Shown one piece after another: positions 30,294 through 40,731 of a stretch of DNA of 64,000 bases. The position numbers were made by a program, and so were the translations under genes. The notes beneath the pieces were generated by a model. The model saw nothing but the letters and a program-made list of their open reading frames with translations, had not been told where the DNA came from and ran no database searches. Numbering within the stretch: position 1 is the first letter of the stretch; every line of letters begins with the position of its first letter. Source of the stretch: Alitta virens (taxonomy: Eukaryota; Annelida; Polychaeta; Phyllodocida; Nereididae); assembly GCA_932294295.1 (NCBI GenBank), contig OW028585.1:1894001-1958000 (forward strand). The letters are read 5' to 3'.

Positions 30294-33200
30294 CTTAAAT
30301 GAAATACCACACAAGGATCAGAGAGTAGAAGGGCAGGTTCTTGACGAAAATCAGCGCGAGATACTGTTTCTAGACATGCTCTATGAACAGAATATTATAG
30401 GAGGAGGTGACATAGCTGAAAATGTTGAGCAGGGTGATGCGATGGAGGCTGAGGCTGAGGCTGAGAGGGACATTGAACCGCACATGATTTTTGATGGACC
30501 TGATTATGCTGTGAATTTTCACAGACACATCGAAGTCAGGAACGTGAAAGACATTGAGTTTGATGGTGGTGTAGCAAGGGAGACAGTATACAGTGTACAT
30601 TTCAATGTAAATTGGGCTGGTGTGAATCTTAGAGACATCATGGGGGGCCTTGAGGAGGTACTTGAGTCAATTATTACTCGACTTCACGAGAGTTATAATG
30701 ACCAAGATCTTGTAAGGTTTTTTATTCAGAATGAGGCCTTTTATAGTCCTCATACTACCGGTTTAATACCGCTGCACCAGCTCACTATTTTTAAAATTGT
30801 TGAGCTCATGGAAAGCCTACTGCAGTCGGATGACGACCTTTTCTTAGATGAGCCACTGGAAATTCACGTCGGCGTGATCAGAAATCCCCTTGCAGCTGGC
30901 CTGAGTACAGGTGTTAATTACATGGATGATCTACGCCGACTGAAAAGTATTTGCGAAATCAAAAACAGTGATAATCTATGCTTGGCGAGGGCTATAGTTG
31001 TTGGAGTGGCCAAGGCTAATCTTGACGCAATTCCTCGTTCTAGTAAGCGAATGTATGAGAGTGCCTTCAACGAGTACATACGTGTTCAGCGTAGTGAGAA
31101 AAAAGTGCAGACAGTTGAGGCTCAGAGGCTACACACTGCTGCAGGTTTTGCTCTTGATTATGTGCCAGCTTTCACTGACATACCTTCTTTTGAGAGAGCT
31201 GTCAACGCACGTGTCGTGGTTTTCGGCCGTGGATCCAGCGTTAAACCTCTCTATGTGGGTGATGATCACAGACAGCGTACTGTTTATCTGCTCTATCAGT
31301 GCGACCCTCTTGACGCAAAAGCTGTGGGCCACTTTCACACTATAACCAAGGTGCACTGTATTTTCGCGAAGTCAGCTTTTTGTTCTAAATGCCTGAAAGC
31401 GTATGACGAGCGATATGGACACACAGGCTGTGACAGGTGTTCGTCTTGTAAAGGAGAGTCATGTCCTGTCATTGACATTGAGAAGCACAGCTGCCAGACA
31501 TGCAACCGCTTCATGCACTCTTTGGCATGTAACCAGAGACATCTGGAAAATGGCACGTGCTCGAGCTCTCACAGATGCAGAGGGTGTGGTGTGTTCAATA
31601 AGCCCGGTCAGGAGCACAAATGCGGTACCCGTGAGTGCAAGATTTGCAAGAAGCTTGTAACTGGTGTACATTTTTGCTACATCAGACAGCAAAAACCCAA
31701 GGCTATGGCCTGCAAGTATGTCTTTGCTGACTTTGAGGCAGACCCAACAGGAAAATATCATCTTCCGAACTTGCTGATTGCGCACTGGGAGTGCTCCCAC
31801 TGTATAGCTCTCAGCTACAGGGCCAACCCTCACTGTTCGCACTGCGGTACTGCGTGTGCCAAATGCTCGGTAAATGTGCCTGATAGCATACCCAGGGGTC
31901 ACGACGAGCGAGACTTGTGTATGAAGGGACCCGACTGCGGAAGGAGAGCTGTGTCCTTCTTTGGAGACGATGCAGCGTCTGATTTCTGTAAATTTCTGTT
32001 CAGGCGAGAATTTGAGGGCTACACACTCATCTTCCACAACGGTCAAGCTTATGATGCCTACTTCATGGCGAAATACATTTTCTGCACCATGACAAAGCTT
32101 CCCAAAGTTATCTACAGAGGGAGCAAAATTGTTGCCATAGATGCGGGGAAGTTCAGGATAATTGATTCGTTAAACTTCCTTACGTTCCCTCTGGCTCAGA
32201 TGCCCAAAGTGTTTGGTTTACAGGGAGTTAAAAAGGGCACATTTCCAGTGTTTTTCAACCAGAAGGAAATGTGGGACTTTGTTGGCCCCATGCCGCACCC
32301 ATACTGCTACCGAGTCAACAGAATGAAGTCGAAGGCCCGAGAGGAGTTCATCTCCTGGTATAAAGAACAGAGAGGTAAAGTCTTCGACTTCAAGAGGGAA
32401 ATACTCGCTTATTGCGAAGACGATGTCAATATCCTGCAAGAGAGTTGCAATGCATTCAGGGAGTGGCTCATAGGTATAACGTCGAGAGAGGAGGTTGTTG
32501 ATGTGGGAGAAGGAGGTGAGACTGTGACGCAACTGGTAGGCATTGACCCCTTCCAGTACAACACTCTGGCAAGTGTCTGTATGGCAACGTATAGGCACAT
32601 GTTCCTAACAGAGAAGTACTGTGTGACACTCCAGGACGATGTTAAGCTGGTGGGACACCTTCAAAATGCTCAATTGAGTCTTATGACCGAGGCTGGAGGA
32701 GCTGTTGACCCCTGTGCAGTGGACATCAAGAGCATGGAATTCGTTTCCACTCCCTTTGCTCGGATGCCATCTTGCGGTTTTGCAGGGCTAGACACGCACA
32801 GCAGAGTCTCTATCATATGGCTGGAGTATGAGGCTCAAAGACGCAATTTGACCATTCAGCATGCTCGAAATGGCGGTGAGCACAGAGTGATCAATCAGAC
32901 TAAGGATGGCTGGCTGAAACTAGATGGCTATCACCGTGACACAGCAACCGGGAAAGAGACTGCCTGGGAATTTCACGGCTGCGTGTACCACGGTTGCAGG
33001 AGGTGTTTCGGTGGGCCAAACACACCAGCCAATGTCCGTCACCCGCATACCGGGGAGAGTTTGAAAACTCTATATATGAGAACGGATGACAGACTCAAAT
33101 ATCTGAGAAGAGAGCTGAACTTTGAAGTTCATGTCATGTGGGAGTGTGAATTCAAGCTTATGCTTGAGAGGAATGAGAGGCTGAGGGATATTGAGAGAAA

Positions 33201-34617
33201 CAGCGAGCTACTTCCGCGTCTTGACCCCCGTTCTGCTTTTTACGGAGGGCGCGTGAACGCTGTTAAACTCTATCACGAGGCCGGTGAAGGGAGGCGGATA
33301 GGGTATGTGGACATCTGCTCCTTATACCCTATGGTACTGAAAAATGACATTTTTCCAGTGGGGATTCCTGAGGTTATCATTGATCCCCCTCCTCAGGACA
33401 TTGAAAAATTCTTTGGCTTAGTACAGGCAAGGGTGCGACCTCCTAGAGGACTCTACCATCCCTGTCTGCCACTGCGTACTGGTGGGAAACTCCTATTTCC
33501 TCTCTGCACAAGGTGTGCGCTCAACTCATACCAGGAGGACTGTATGTGTACTGACGAGCAACGAGACTTGGTAGGCACATGGACCTCGATCGATCTGCGA
33601 GATGCACTGGCTGTAGGCTACACTGTAATCAAGATCTTTGAGGTCTATCACTTTAAGGAAACGGCCAAGTTCGATAAGACGCAAAACACACCCGGCCTGT
33701 TTTCCGACTACGTGAACTTGTTCCTGAAAGGAAAGCAGGAGGCATCGGGTTGGCCTTCCTCTGACATGTCGCACGAAGCGAAGACCGAGTATATCGATCA
33801 GTATGAAGCGGTTGAAGGCATCAAACTAGATCGAGAAAACATTTCATACAATTCGGGGAAAAGGGCCACGAATAAACTGCTCTTGAACAGTTTCTGGGGC
33901 AAGTTTGGTGAAAACAACAATCACCGTACTCACAAGCTTGCCGAAACAGGGGCTGATATTTTCAAGCTGCTGGTTAACCCCTCCATAGCACTCAAGGGTA
34001 TGCATGTCCTTGACAGCAATCGCTGCATGGTAGAGTATGTGCACTCTGAGGGGTTCCTACCCGAAATGGCTCATGTGAATGTTTTTGTTGCTGCCTTCAC
34101 CACTGCCAATGCCCGGAGTCGTCTTTTTAATGTCTTGCATAACTTGGGACGAAGGGTGCTCTATTTTGATACAGACAGTGTTGTCTACGAATACACCGAG
34201 GGTGATGTCTCCCAATACACACCAGACATGGGCGATCATCTTGGTCAGTGGACTAATGAATTGAAGGCAACACAGTACATCTCTCGTTTCGTGAGTAGTG
34301 GACCCAAGTCATATGCCTACTTGACCAATGATGATGACAGAATGACCAAGCTCAAAGGGTTCACTTTGAACCATGAAGTAGCCAGACTCTTGAACTTTGA
34401 CAGCATTTGCGAACTGGTGTTGTTTTGGGCTGACCCTGACAACCATTCACTGTCAATAGACCAACAACCTCATGTTGCTGTACCATACAGTAACATAAGG
34501 CGTAAAAAATATGAGTTCAGGCTTTTTAATAGAGAGGAAATTAAGAAATTCCGTGTGACTTACTCCAAGAGACGCTTAGTACGAGGCACATATGATACTC
34601 TACCTTATGGCTTTTAA
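30294..34617 (+). CDS. POLB: protein-primed family B DNA polymerase
   Basis: The main exon is open from 30295; the first ATG is 30376, giving 1,413 residues from there. N-terminal region: the Polinton-typical NSDNLCLARAIVVG, then a Cys-rich zinc-binding-like segment (about residues 335-435). Exonuclease motifs are FADFEADP (about 449), HNGQAYD (about 553) and YCEDDV (about 678). Polymerase motifs are DICSLYP (about 978), NSFWGKFG (about 1170), FDTDS (about 1263) and KLKG (about 1323). Role: replication of the linear element with a protein primer, as known for Polinton/adenovirus-type polymerases. Translation could begin here or upstream via the five spliced exons. Confidence 0.93.
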
Positions 34618-34680
34618 TTTAAATTCTAATTGTCTCCAAAGAACACCAATTGTGACCACCCATCGTTGTAGAAATAGCCT

Positions 34681-34770
34681 GTATGTATGTATGTATGTAT
34701 GTATGTATTTATGTAAGTATGTATGTATGTGTGTATGTGTGTATGTCTGTATGTCTGTATGTCTGTATGT
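34681..34770. repeat. (tatg)n microsatellite
   Basis: tatg/tgtatg tandem repeats directly after the polymerase stop. Open frames through it on both strands are repeat artefacts. Confidence 0.85.
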
Positions 34771-34844
34771 TGTATTCTTTACTATCAAAGTATTGTTGCC
34801 TTTTTTATTTTATTTATTTATTTATTTTTTTTTTGAATGTTGTA

Positions 34845-35345
34845 CATTGCGTTATTGAATGCTGTGTTTATTTGTATTTATTTGTATAATCGTCTGGAAA
34901 TAACTTATGTATTACATTGTATTATTGAATGTCACACGAAATGGTGAAAATAACTTGTCTGTTGTGCTGTATTATTGAATGTTACACGAATAGCGACAAT
35001 AACTTGTATATTGCATTGTGTTATTGAATGTTACAAGAAATTACGAAAGTAACTAGTCTATTGCATTGTATTATTGAATGTTACACGAATTGTGACAATA
35101 ACTTGTATATTGCATTGTGTTATTGAATGTTACAAGAAATTACGAAAGTAACTAGTCTATTGCATTGTATTATTGAATGTTACACGAATTGCGACAATAA
35201 CTTGTCTATTGCATTGTGTTATTGAATGTTGCAGGAAATCACGAAATTAACTAGTCTATTGCATTGTATTATTGAATGTTACACGAATTGCGACAATAAC
35301 TTGTCTATTGCATTGTGTTATTGAATGTTGCAGGAATTGTGAAAA
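34845..35345. repeat. dimeric tandem array, ~50-bp monomers, ~99-bp higher-order unit
   Basis: ttattgaatg starts recur at 35021, 35071, 35120, 35170, 35219, 35269 and 35318 (spacings 50, 49, 50, 49, 50, 49). Two alternating monomer types exist: one with cgacaataacttgt, the other with cacgaaa-taactagt. Older, less regular copies lie at 34845-35020. The array fills the gap between the convergent polymerase and PC4-like genes. Confidence 0.85.
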
Positions 35346-35424
35346 TAACTTGTAACATATGAAGACTTACGTGTCAACTAGAATTGAGAGTATTCTTAAT
35401 GAATAGTGTTTTTAATTGACATTA

Positions 35425-35430
35425 AATAAA
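35425..35430 (+). terminator. likely polymerase poly(A) signal
   Basis: AATAAA after the tandem array, about 800 bp past the polymerase stop. It is the clearest plus-strand signal before the convergent gene. Confidence 0.4.
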
Positions 35431-35701
35431 CCAGCTCCGCATGTAAACAGAGCTCTAATGCATTGACATTATCAGACTTCTGTCAATAATAATAATAATA
35501 ATAATAATAAATGCATTGCTTTTAAATTTATTCTATTTGCTGTGTTATTTTTTATTTGTATTTTTTTTTTTCCAGTGGTGCAATAATGAAATTCACAGGC
35601 ACCTTTTCTGTTTCTTAGTACAAAAATGATACAACAAGATAGAATCAGAGTTCAAAAAAATTTTTTATTGTGTCATGAAGAAAACAATTACAGTTTATAC
35701 A

Positions 35702-35747
<46 letters not shown>

Positions 35748-35795
35748 GAAACTAATATACAAGATGATAGTCATTTAAAAGACTGACAGGGTACT
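35431..35795. other. convergent intergenic spacer
   Basis: Contains (aat)n at 35488-35510 and (TA)n at 35707-35742. A minus-strand AATAAA (35664-35669) is a candidate poly(A) signal for the next gene. Confidence 0.5.
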
Positions 35796-36821
35796 CTACA
35801 TAGTTTTCTTTACAACTTTCTGGTAACAAGAATCTATCAGTCTACATGACTGGAGGTCTGGTGGCGAGACAACACATTTTGCCAGAATTTCCCTGGTTCT
35901 CTCAATACCGCCGAGATACACAAAAATGTCATACACATCGCTCATGAAATACAATCGTTTATGATTCAGGCAGACAGCAATACGTTCTGCAATCCGCAAG
36001 ACTTCACTTTTAAGTACTTTTGAAAGGGCAATGTCAATCTCTTCGCAGGTCGGCGAGTTCATCATCAAGTCAGTCCAGGAATGACCAGTTTTGTCTAGGA
36101 CCTGGTTGCAGAACACCTGCTCCAAAATTTCCATTTTACTGGCCCTGTGTACATCGAGTTCGATTAGGTTATATTCACACTTCTTCTCATTGTCGGGGAG
36201 TCCTGCCAGGTAGCCCTTGACGCTGTCTTCACAGTCTTTACGAGTAGGGTATAAAGTGTGAGACTTCATTCCTCTCTCCTGGACATTCCACTGATAAGCC
36301 CTGATGGTTGTAGCTTCCTCGAGATTAGTGGGGCTTCCCTCTCCATCCTTGGGTGGTGTAATGATGACCTGATAAATATTCTCCATTGCAGCATGGAATT
36401 TTTCGTACTCTTCTTTGCGGAGATTAATGGTCTTACTGTGGTGACATTCACTGGTATCTGTGAGTTTTTCCTGCTCAGTCTTCGGATGCAGAAAAGAAAC
36501 ATAGTGTAATGGTTCCTTATCACTCCTCTGAAACTTGGTTATCATTGCAAACTGTCTCTTGGTCAAACAGACTTGGTTAGCTTCACCATTAGTCAGTGAC
36601 TTGTAAAGTTCAGCAGAAGCCTCCTTCAGCTTTTCAAATGACTTCTTGGCGATGTGGACATTCCTCCATTTGGAAGTGTCACAACTGTAGCGTGACACTG
36701 TGACATAACCCGACTTGTATTGCTGAGCTGAATGAGCAATAACTCGTGTGTGCTCTGACAGAAAGACAGTCATTCCATTGGATCCTTGAGGAGTCTGAGT
36801 GCTAAGTTGGTTGGATGCCAT
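35796..36821 (-). CDS. protein with repeated PC4-like modules
   Basis: 341 residues. Module 1 (about 39-76) reads YVTVSRY, then K-W-R-N-V-H-I-A-K-K and SFEKLKEASAELYKSL. Module 2 (about 106-154) reads HYVSFL, then KTINLRKEEYEKFHAAMENI. Possible further modules follow (about 172-210). The layout of short strands, then I-x-L/A-x-K/x-x-(F/Y/W)-E-K-L-K and an amphipathic helix, is that of PC4/p15-type single-strand DNA-binding folds. This is my inference from pattern. A DNA-binding role in replication or transcription would fit a Polinton. A clean minus-strand TATA box lies about 100 bp upstream. Element 2's counterpart lies outside the window. Confidence 0.6.
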   Translation of the reverse strand: MASNQLSTQTPQGSNGMTVFLSEHTRVIAHSAQQYKSGYVTVSRYSCDTSKWRNVHIAKKSFEKLKEASAELYKSLTNGEANQVCLTKRQFAMITKFQRSDKEPLHYVSFLHPKTEQEKLTDTSECHHSKTINLRKEEYEKFHAAMENIYQVIITPPKDGEGSPTNLEEATTIRAYQWNVQERGMKSHTLYPTRKDCEDSVKGYLAGLPDNEKKCEYNLIELDVHRASKMEILEQVFCNQVLDKTGHSWTDLMMNSPTCEEIDIALSKVLKSEVLRIAERIAVCLNHKRLYFMSDVYDIFVYLGGIERTREILAKCVVSPPDLQSCRLIDSCYQKVVKKTM

Positions 36822-36917
36822 GATGTGGATGGAGAGCTGGTTCTGGGTGAGTGTATAGATAGGTTATATCTTCAAATCTTCAAATCTTCAAGAGAATACT
36901 GACTGCTGACAGAGAGG

Positions 36918-36930
36918 CCTTATTTATACA
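36918..36930 (-). promoter_or_regulatory. TATA box for the PC4-like gene
   Basis: Minus-strand tgtataaataagg, about 98 bp upstream of the ATG at 36821. This would place the start of transcription near 36890 and give a 5' UTR of roughly 70 bases. Confidence 0.6.
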
Positions 36931-37044
36931 ACATGTAGAGTATTCTCGGAGCTGTAGGGCATATCTTGGCCACTAGTCCTTTCGCTGAGAACTTTGACCA
37001 ATAACATGACAGAATGAGAGCTATAAGCCTCGAGGGCTCTGTAG

Positions 37045-37386
37045 TCAGCTCCTCCTCTTGGACAAGGTGGGAGCCGGCAGCATTATTCCCAGTGATGAGG
37101 ACAGAAGAGCAGTCCAAAGATTACTGTCTCCATTACCAAGAGACAAATTGACTATACATGTGATGATGATGATATAGAGAATTACAACTTGACAAATAAA
37201 AATCACTTCATTTTTTGGTATAGTTCTACCAAATATCTTCCACTGACTACCACTGCTCCTAGTAGAACTAATGTCTGCATTACTGGAAATTATTGCATCA
37301 TGAAGATCATGGCTAGCATTTTCATTTTTAACATCTGAAACAATAACTTCTGGTATAAATTCTTCTGAGACATCCGTTCCCTCCAT
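37045..37386 (-). CDS. small two-helix membrane protein of Polinton type
   Basis: 113 residues. A polar, acidic N-terminus (MEGTDVSEEFIPEV) leads to the conserved part: IPKNEVIFICQVVILYIIII (helix 1), then LSLGNGDSNLWTALLSSSLG (helix 2 with GNGD-x-x-LW), then a MLPAPTL end. I recognise the pattern (K/S)-E-x-I-F-x-C-Q-x-x-x-x-Y followed by GNGD-x-x-LW-x-x-LLSS-x-LG as recurrent in Maverick-type elements; its function is unknown to me. It lies between the PC4-like gene and the right terminal repeat, same strand. Confidence 0.65.
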   Translation of the reverse strand: MEGTDVSEEFIPEVIVSDVKNENASHDLHDAIISSNADISSTRSSGSQWKIFGRTIPKNEVIFICQVVILYIIIITCIVNLSLGNGDSNLWTALLSSSLGIMLPAPTLSKRRS

Positions 37387-37499
37387 ATCCTCAATGTTAA
37401 CTGAAATGATTGGGTAATAACGCGTATACTTATTGTCATTATTATTATTATTATTATTATTATTGATATTTAGTCTTTCATTAAACTAAATGTTCACTA
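37387..37499. other. subterminal spacer, element 1 right end
   Basis: An (att)n run at 37438-37463 just inside the inverted repeat. It parallels the (att)n run near 16254-16274 at the left end. Confidence 0.5.
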
Positions 37500-37708
37500 A
37501 ATGTCAATGCCAGAGGGGGTGAAAGTCCATTTACATTTGGTTGTAGCCGCGGGGCTATGACGTTTTTTTAAAGACAGTACACATGTACTTAATGCCCGGG
37601 GGGCACACAAGATCTGAACCTAATAGCCGCAGGCACCTGCAGGGATCCTTTGATCTCATAGCCTCAGGGGGCGGCAACCCTTTGAACCTATAAGATAGCT
37701 TCTGTAGT
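37500..37708 (-). repeat. element 1 right terminal inverted repeat
   Basis: The last ~95 bases (37614-37708) are the inverse complement of 15952-16046, with a handful of substitutions. Inside that, only GC-rich patches (ccccccgggc, aacgtcatagc) match. The outermost bases, read inward, are ACTACAG. Confidence 0.85.
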
Positions 37709-37714
37709 AAGGGG
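37709..37714. repeat. target-site duplication, right copy (AAGGGG)
   Basis: Exact copy of 15946-15951, immediately outside the right inverted repeat. Confidence 0.85.
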
Positions 37715-38729
37715 AGAGCAATCAGCAACCAAGCATTCATTGAAACAATGTACTTCTTCACAGGTGATAAGAATTTAGTACTAATTTGCTGTCCTTGAAT
37801 GCCTTTATATATTAGTTGACATAGACAGTAAGGTTGATATATTAAATGTTTTTTTATATAAAATATATTTCCATGGTAACGTGTTCCACGTCATACTTGG
37901 TGATAGTTCTTTAGTGGATTGCTCTAGGCTTTAACACCTAAGCAGTAATGAAAATTACAAGTCCAATCTCCTCCATCAGGTCAGTAGGTACACCTGGTGG
38001 TCATATGTCCATTGATTACTACATTGTGACGACACAATGTGTCCATTAATAACAGTCAACAGTAATTATCTCTGGTCATTTGAAATAAGCGACTGATGAC
38101 ACCACCAAACAAGATGGAAATATCTGACTTTTATGAGTATGGATGACTTCTAAGAAGTAAAGGTGAGCTCAGTTAATACTAGTTTCAAAGTACAATGATA
38201 ATATGTTAATAATAATATATTATTGTACTATATATTGATTAAAAGTAAAAACAATAGACTCTATTCTGTTTATACAAAATTAAACCAACTGCATAATTTT
38301 TCTCAGCATTTCGCAGCAAACATTATGTCACCACTAAACAATAGCATGCTTTCCAATTTTAAGCCATCGACCATATTTTCTGTCCTTGTTGCAGCCCAAG
38401 AAAATCTATTTCAACATGGATAATCAAACAGAAGTTAGCCAGTCCTTCAATTTATAATAGATTGTTTACTGCAGTAAAACAAAAAGTCAAACAAATTAGT
38501 AATATGCAAATATGCCTAATGGAGTATAAGTTTTTCACTTTGGGATGCAGCCAACAAAAATGTTAGTTAATTCCCTCCTGTTTGAGATATAATTAATACA
38601 TGCTATTTTTTTTTGCGCAATATTGATGACAAGTCCAACTGAAATTCAAGGAAATATATCTGTTTTTTAGTAAAGTGGATTACCATTAAAACATTTATTG
38701 ATTTCACCAGAAGAATAAAAGCATAGGCA
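37715..38729. other. non-coding host DNA
   Basis: No supported gene. The segment at about 38690-38720 is the inverse of the dispersed phrase at 11510 and 14897. Confidence 0.4.
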
Positions 38730-38859
38730 GTGCAGCAGCTAAACCCTCGGCGAATCCCACATAGCACTTTTCACTCATCTTTTCATATTGTCAATTTTTC
38801 AAAGATTCAAATTTCCCTATGTATTGAGTTACGATATAAGACATAGGCAGCTGCTGGGT

Positions 38860-39188
38860 TCCCATAGGTCGTTAAAATTTGCTCGGCTCAACCAGGAGCT
38901 CTATGTCACAATTTTTGACTCCTCTGCACTTAGGAGCATCAGCAAATGTGCCAAGTGCGCATCAGCTGAGCACTAGAGTTCCGATTGCCCCTTTCGTGTT
39001 GCAGGGCAGGTTAATGACCTGCCCAAAAATAGGAGAAACGAAAGGAGGTCAGACCCATCGGGTGAAATTTGTTACCAATTCCAGGATGGCAGATGTAAAG
39101 AAGGTAAGGGCTGTACCCGTAAGCACACCTGTATCGGGTGCGGAGGGACTGAAGGTAGACACACTTGTGCAAAATGCACCAAATCTAA
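38860..39188 (+). pseudogene. gag-like zinc-finger remnant of the retrotransposon
   Basis: In one frame: FARLNQELY, then CAKCASAEH, a stop (TAG at 38974), then CYQFQDGRCKEGKGC, HTCIGCGG and HTCAKC before a final stop. Cys/His-rich C-terminal fingers of this kind are usual in DIRS-type ORF1 proteins. The upstream part of the gene is missing. Confidence 0.5.
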
Positions 39189-39349
39189 ATCCAGTTAGTT
39201 TTCTTAATTTAAAATTCTGGAGGGACAGACTTGACTGTGTCTGCTCCCCAGACGAAGCTAGCCAAATTATAAATGATATAGCAAATGGTGTACGTATAGG
39301 ATGAACCGCAGCGAACAGCACGCTGGTTTCGCCCAATTGGCCATCAGTT

Positions 39350-40702
39350 ATGGAATTCAGGGCACAGGTCACAGAGGTCATAGAAAACGACCTGCAGTTA
39401 GGCAGGCCATATGGCCCCTTTGACAGGCCCCCATTTGCTAATTACATTGTTTCACCTCTTGGTGCCTTCCTAAAAAGGGATCGCACCAAGGTTAGGGTCA
39501 TACATGACCTCTCTCATCCCGCAATGGGTTCAGTTAACTCGCTCATCGACCCATACGAATATTCCTTGCGTTACGCTTCAGTTGACAATGCGGTCACACA
39601 TTGTAATAACCTATTCGACCCATATCTAGCGAATATGGATTTAAAGGATGCCTATAAACACATCAGTGTAGATCCACAAGACTGGCATCTGCTGGGCTTC
39701 ACCTGGGCAAAACCGGGTGCACATGCAAAATTCTATTTTTCAAAGGTGCTTAGCTTCGGCCTGAGGTCATCACCAGCTCTATTTGATCGCGTGGCTGATG
39801 CATTCCAGCGCATTATGCACCATGAGGGTATTACTGTGGAGATTGTTCGGTATGTAGATGACTATCTGGTTATTGCTGGATCGAAAGAATCCTGCCAAGT
39901 CGATCTGGACCATATGATTCAAGTAGTGCGAGATGCGGGCTTCATGATCCAGACTAGTAAGGTCACTTCTCCGGCCAAGGTCGTCCAATTTCTGGGTATT
40001 ATTATTGATACCGATAAATGCGAACTCAGGATATCTGAGGAGCGCGTCACGGAGATAATATCTCTCCTCACCGAATGGGAGGGGGCGACTATGGGCACCA
40101 AGAGACGTTTACTCAGCCTCATAGGTAAGTTGGCATTCGCAGCCCATGTAGTACGCTCAGGTAGGGCATTTATCGGCCAGCTAATTGGGCTAGCCAAGAA
40201 GGCAAAGCATCTGCATTATAAAATCCGTCTGTCACATGCGGCCCGTCTCATTAATCATATATTTACGGATGCGAGTGACCTCGGTATGGGTGGAGTCAAT
40301 GGCGCTGAGTGGTTTGCGATGTTGTATACGGGTGATGCCGCTTTTGCTAGGAATTACTCGATTAACTGGAGGGAACTCCATGTAGCACTCAAAGCCATGG
40401 CTACATGGGGCAAGGACCTCAGCGGCCAGAAAGTCATTTTCCACGTCGATAATTCCACGGCCTGTGGTATACTCAATAAGTTGTATACACCAATTCCGGA
40501 GCTCATGGAGATGGTGAGGCAGCGGTGCCTAATAACTGAGCGATTTAACATAACATATGCAGTGGTGTATATTGCCACAAACGATAATGTCCTGGCTGAT
40601 CACCTCAGCAGGAGCAGGATTGATGATTTTAAATACCTGCATGGCATGCCTTCAAGGCAAGTCTGGCATGAACCGCTGCAATACTTTGCAGAATCCATTT
40701 AA
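39350..40702 (+). CDS. DIRS/Ngaro reverse transcriptase-RNase H
   Basis: 450 residues. RT motif A is NMDLKDAYKHI, motif B FGLRSSPALF and motif C YVDDYLVI (catalytic Asp pair kept). The RNase H part has FTDASDLGMGG, NWRELHVAL, HVDNSTACG and NVLADHLSR, so all four acidic positions appear present. The domain order and the downstream tyrosine recombinase identify the DIRS/Ngaro class. The domain frame is intact although its neighbours are broken. The true start may lie upstream of this ATG, fused to gag. Confidence 0.85.
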   Translation: MEFRAQVTEVIENDLQLGRPYGPFDRPPFANYIVSPLGAFLKRDRTKVRVIHDLSHPAMGSVNSLIDPYEYSLRYASVDNAVTHCNNLFDPYLANMDLKDAYKHISVDPQDWHLLGFTWAKPGAHAKFYFSKVLSFGLRSSPALFDRVADAFQRIMHHEGITVEIVRYVDDYLVIAGSKESCQVDLDHMIQVVRDAGFMIQTSKVTSPAKVVQFLGIIIDTDKCELRISEERVTEIISLLTEWEGATMGTKRRLLSLIGKLAFAAHVVRSGRAFIGQLIGLAKKAKHLHYKIRLSHAARLINHIFTDASDLGMGGVNGAEWFAMLYTGDAAFARNYSINWRELHVALKAMATWGKDLSGQKVIFHVDNSTACGILNKLYTPIPELMEMVRQRCLITERFNITYAVVYIATNDNVLADHLSRSRIDDFKYLHGMPSRQVWHEPLQYFAESI

Positions 40703-40731
40703 ATGTTCTATTTTTTCTATTAATTTCAGAA

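Larger units (their letters stand above)
15952..37708. mobile_element. complete Polinton/Maverick (adintovirus-like) element 1
   Basis: A 21,757-bp element with inverted termini and a 6-bp target duplication. It encodes the hallmark set: protein-primed DNA polymerase B, retroviral-type integrase, packaging ATPase, adenain-like protease, major capsid and penton-like minor capsid proteins. It also has two membrane-protein genes at the left end, and a PC4-like repeat protein and a small two-helix protein at the right. All core frames are open by eye, with one doubtful splice junction in the polymerase leader exons. This is an endogenous virus-like transposon. Whether it is still active cannot be judged from sequence alone. 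Confidence 0.93.

Noticed and set aside
31459..32046. minus-strand 195-residue frame inside the polymerase
   Set aside because: It is a shadow of the polymerase exonuclease region.
34592..34889. Cys/Tyr-rich frames after the polymerase
   Set aside because: Translation of the (tatg)n microsatellite.
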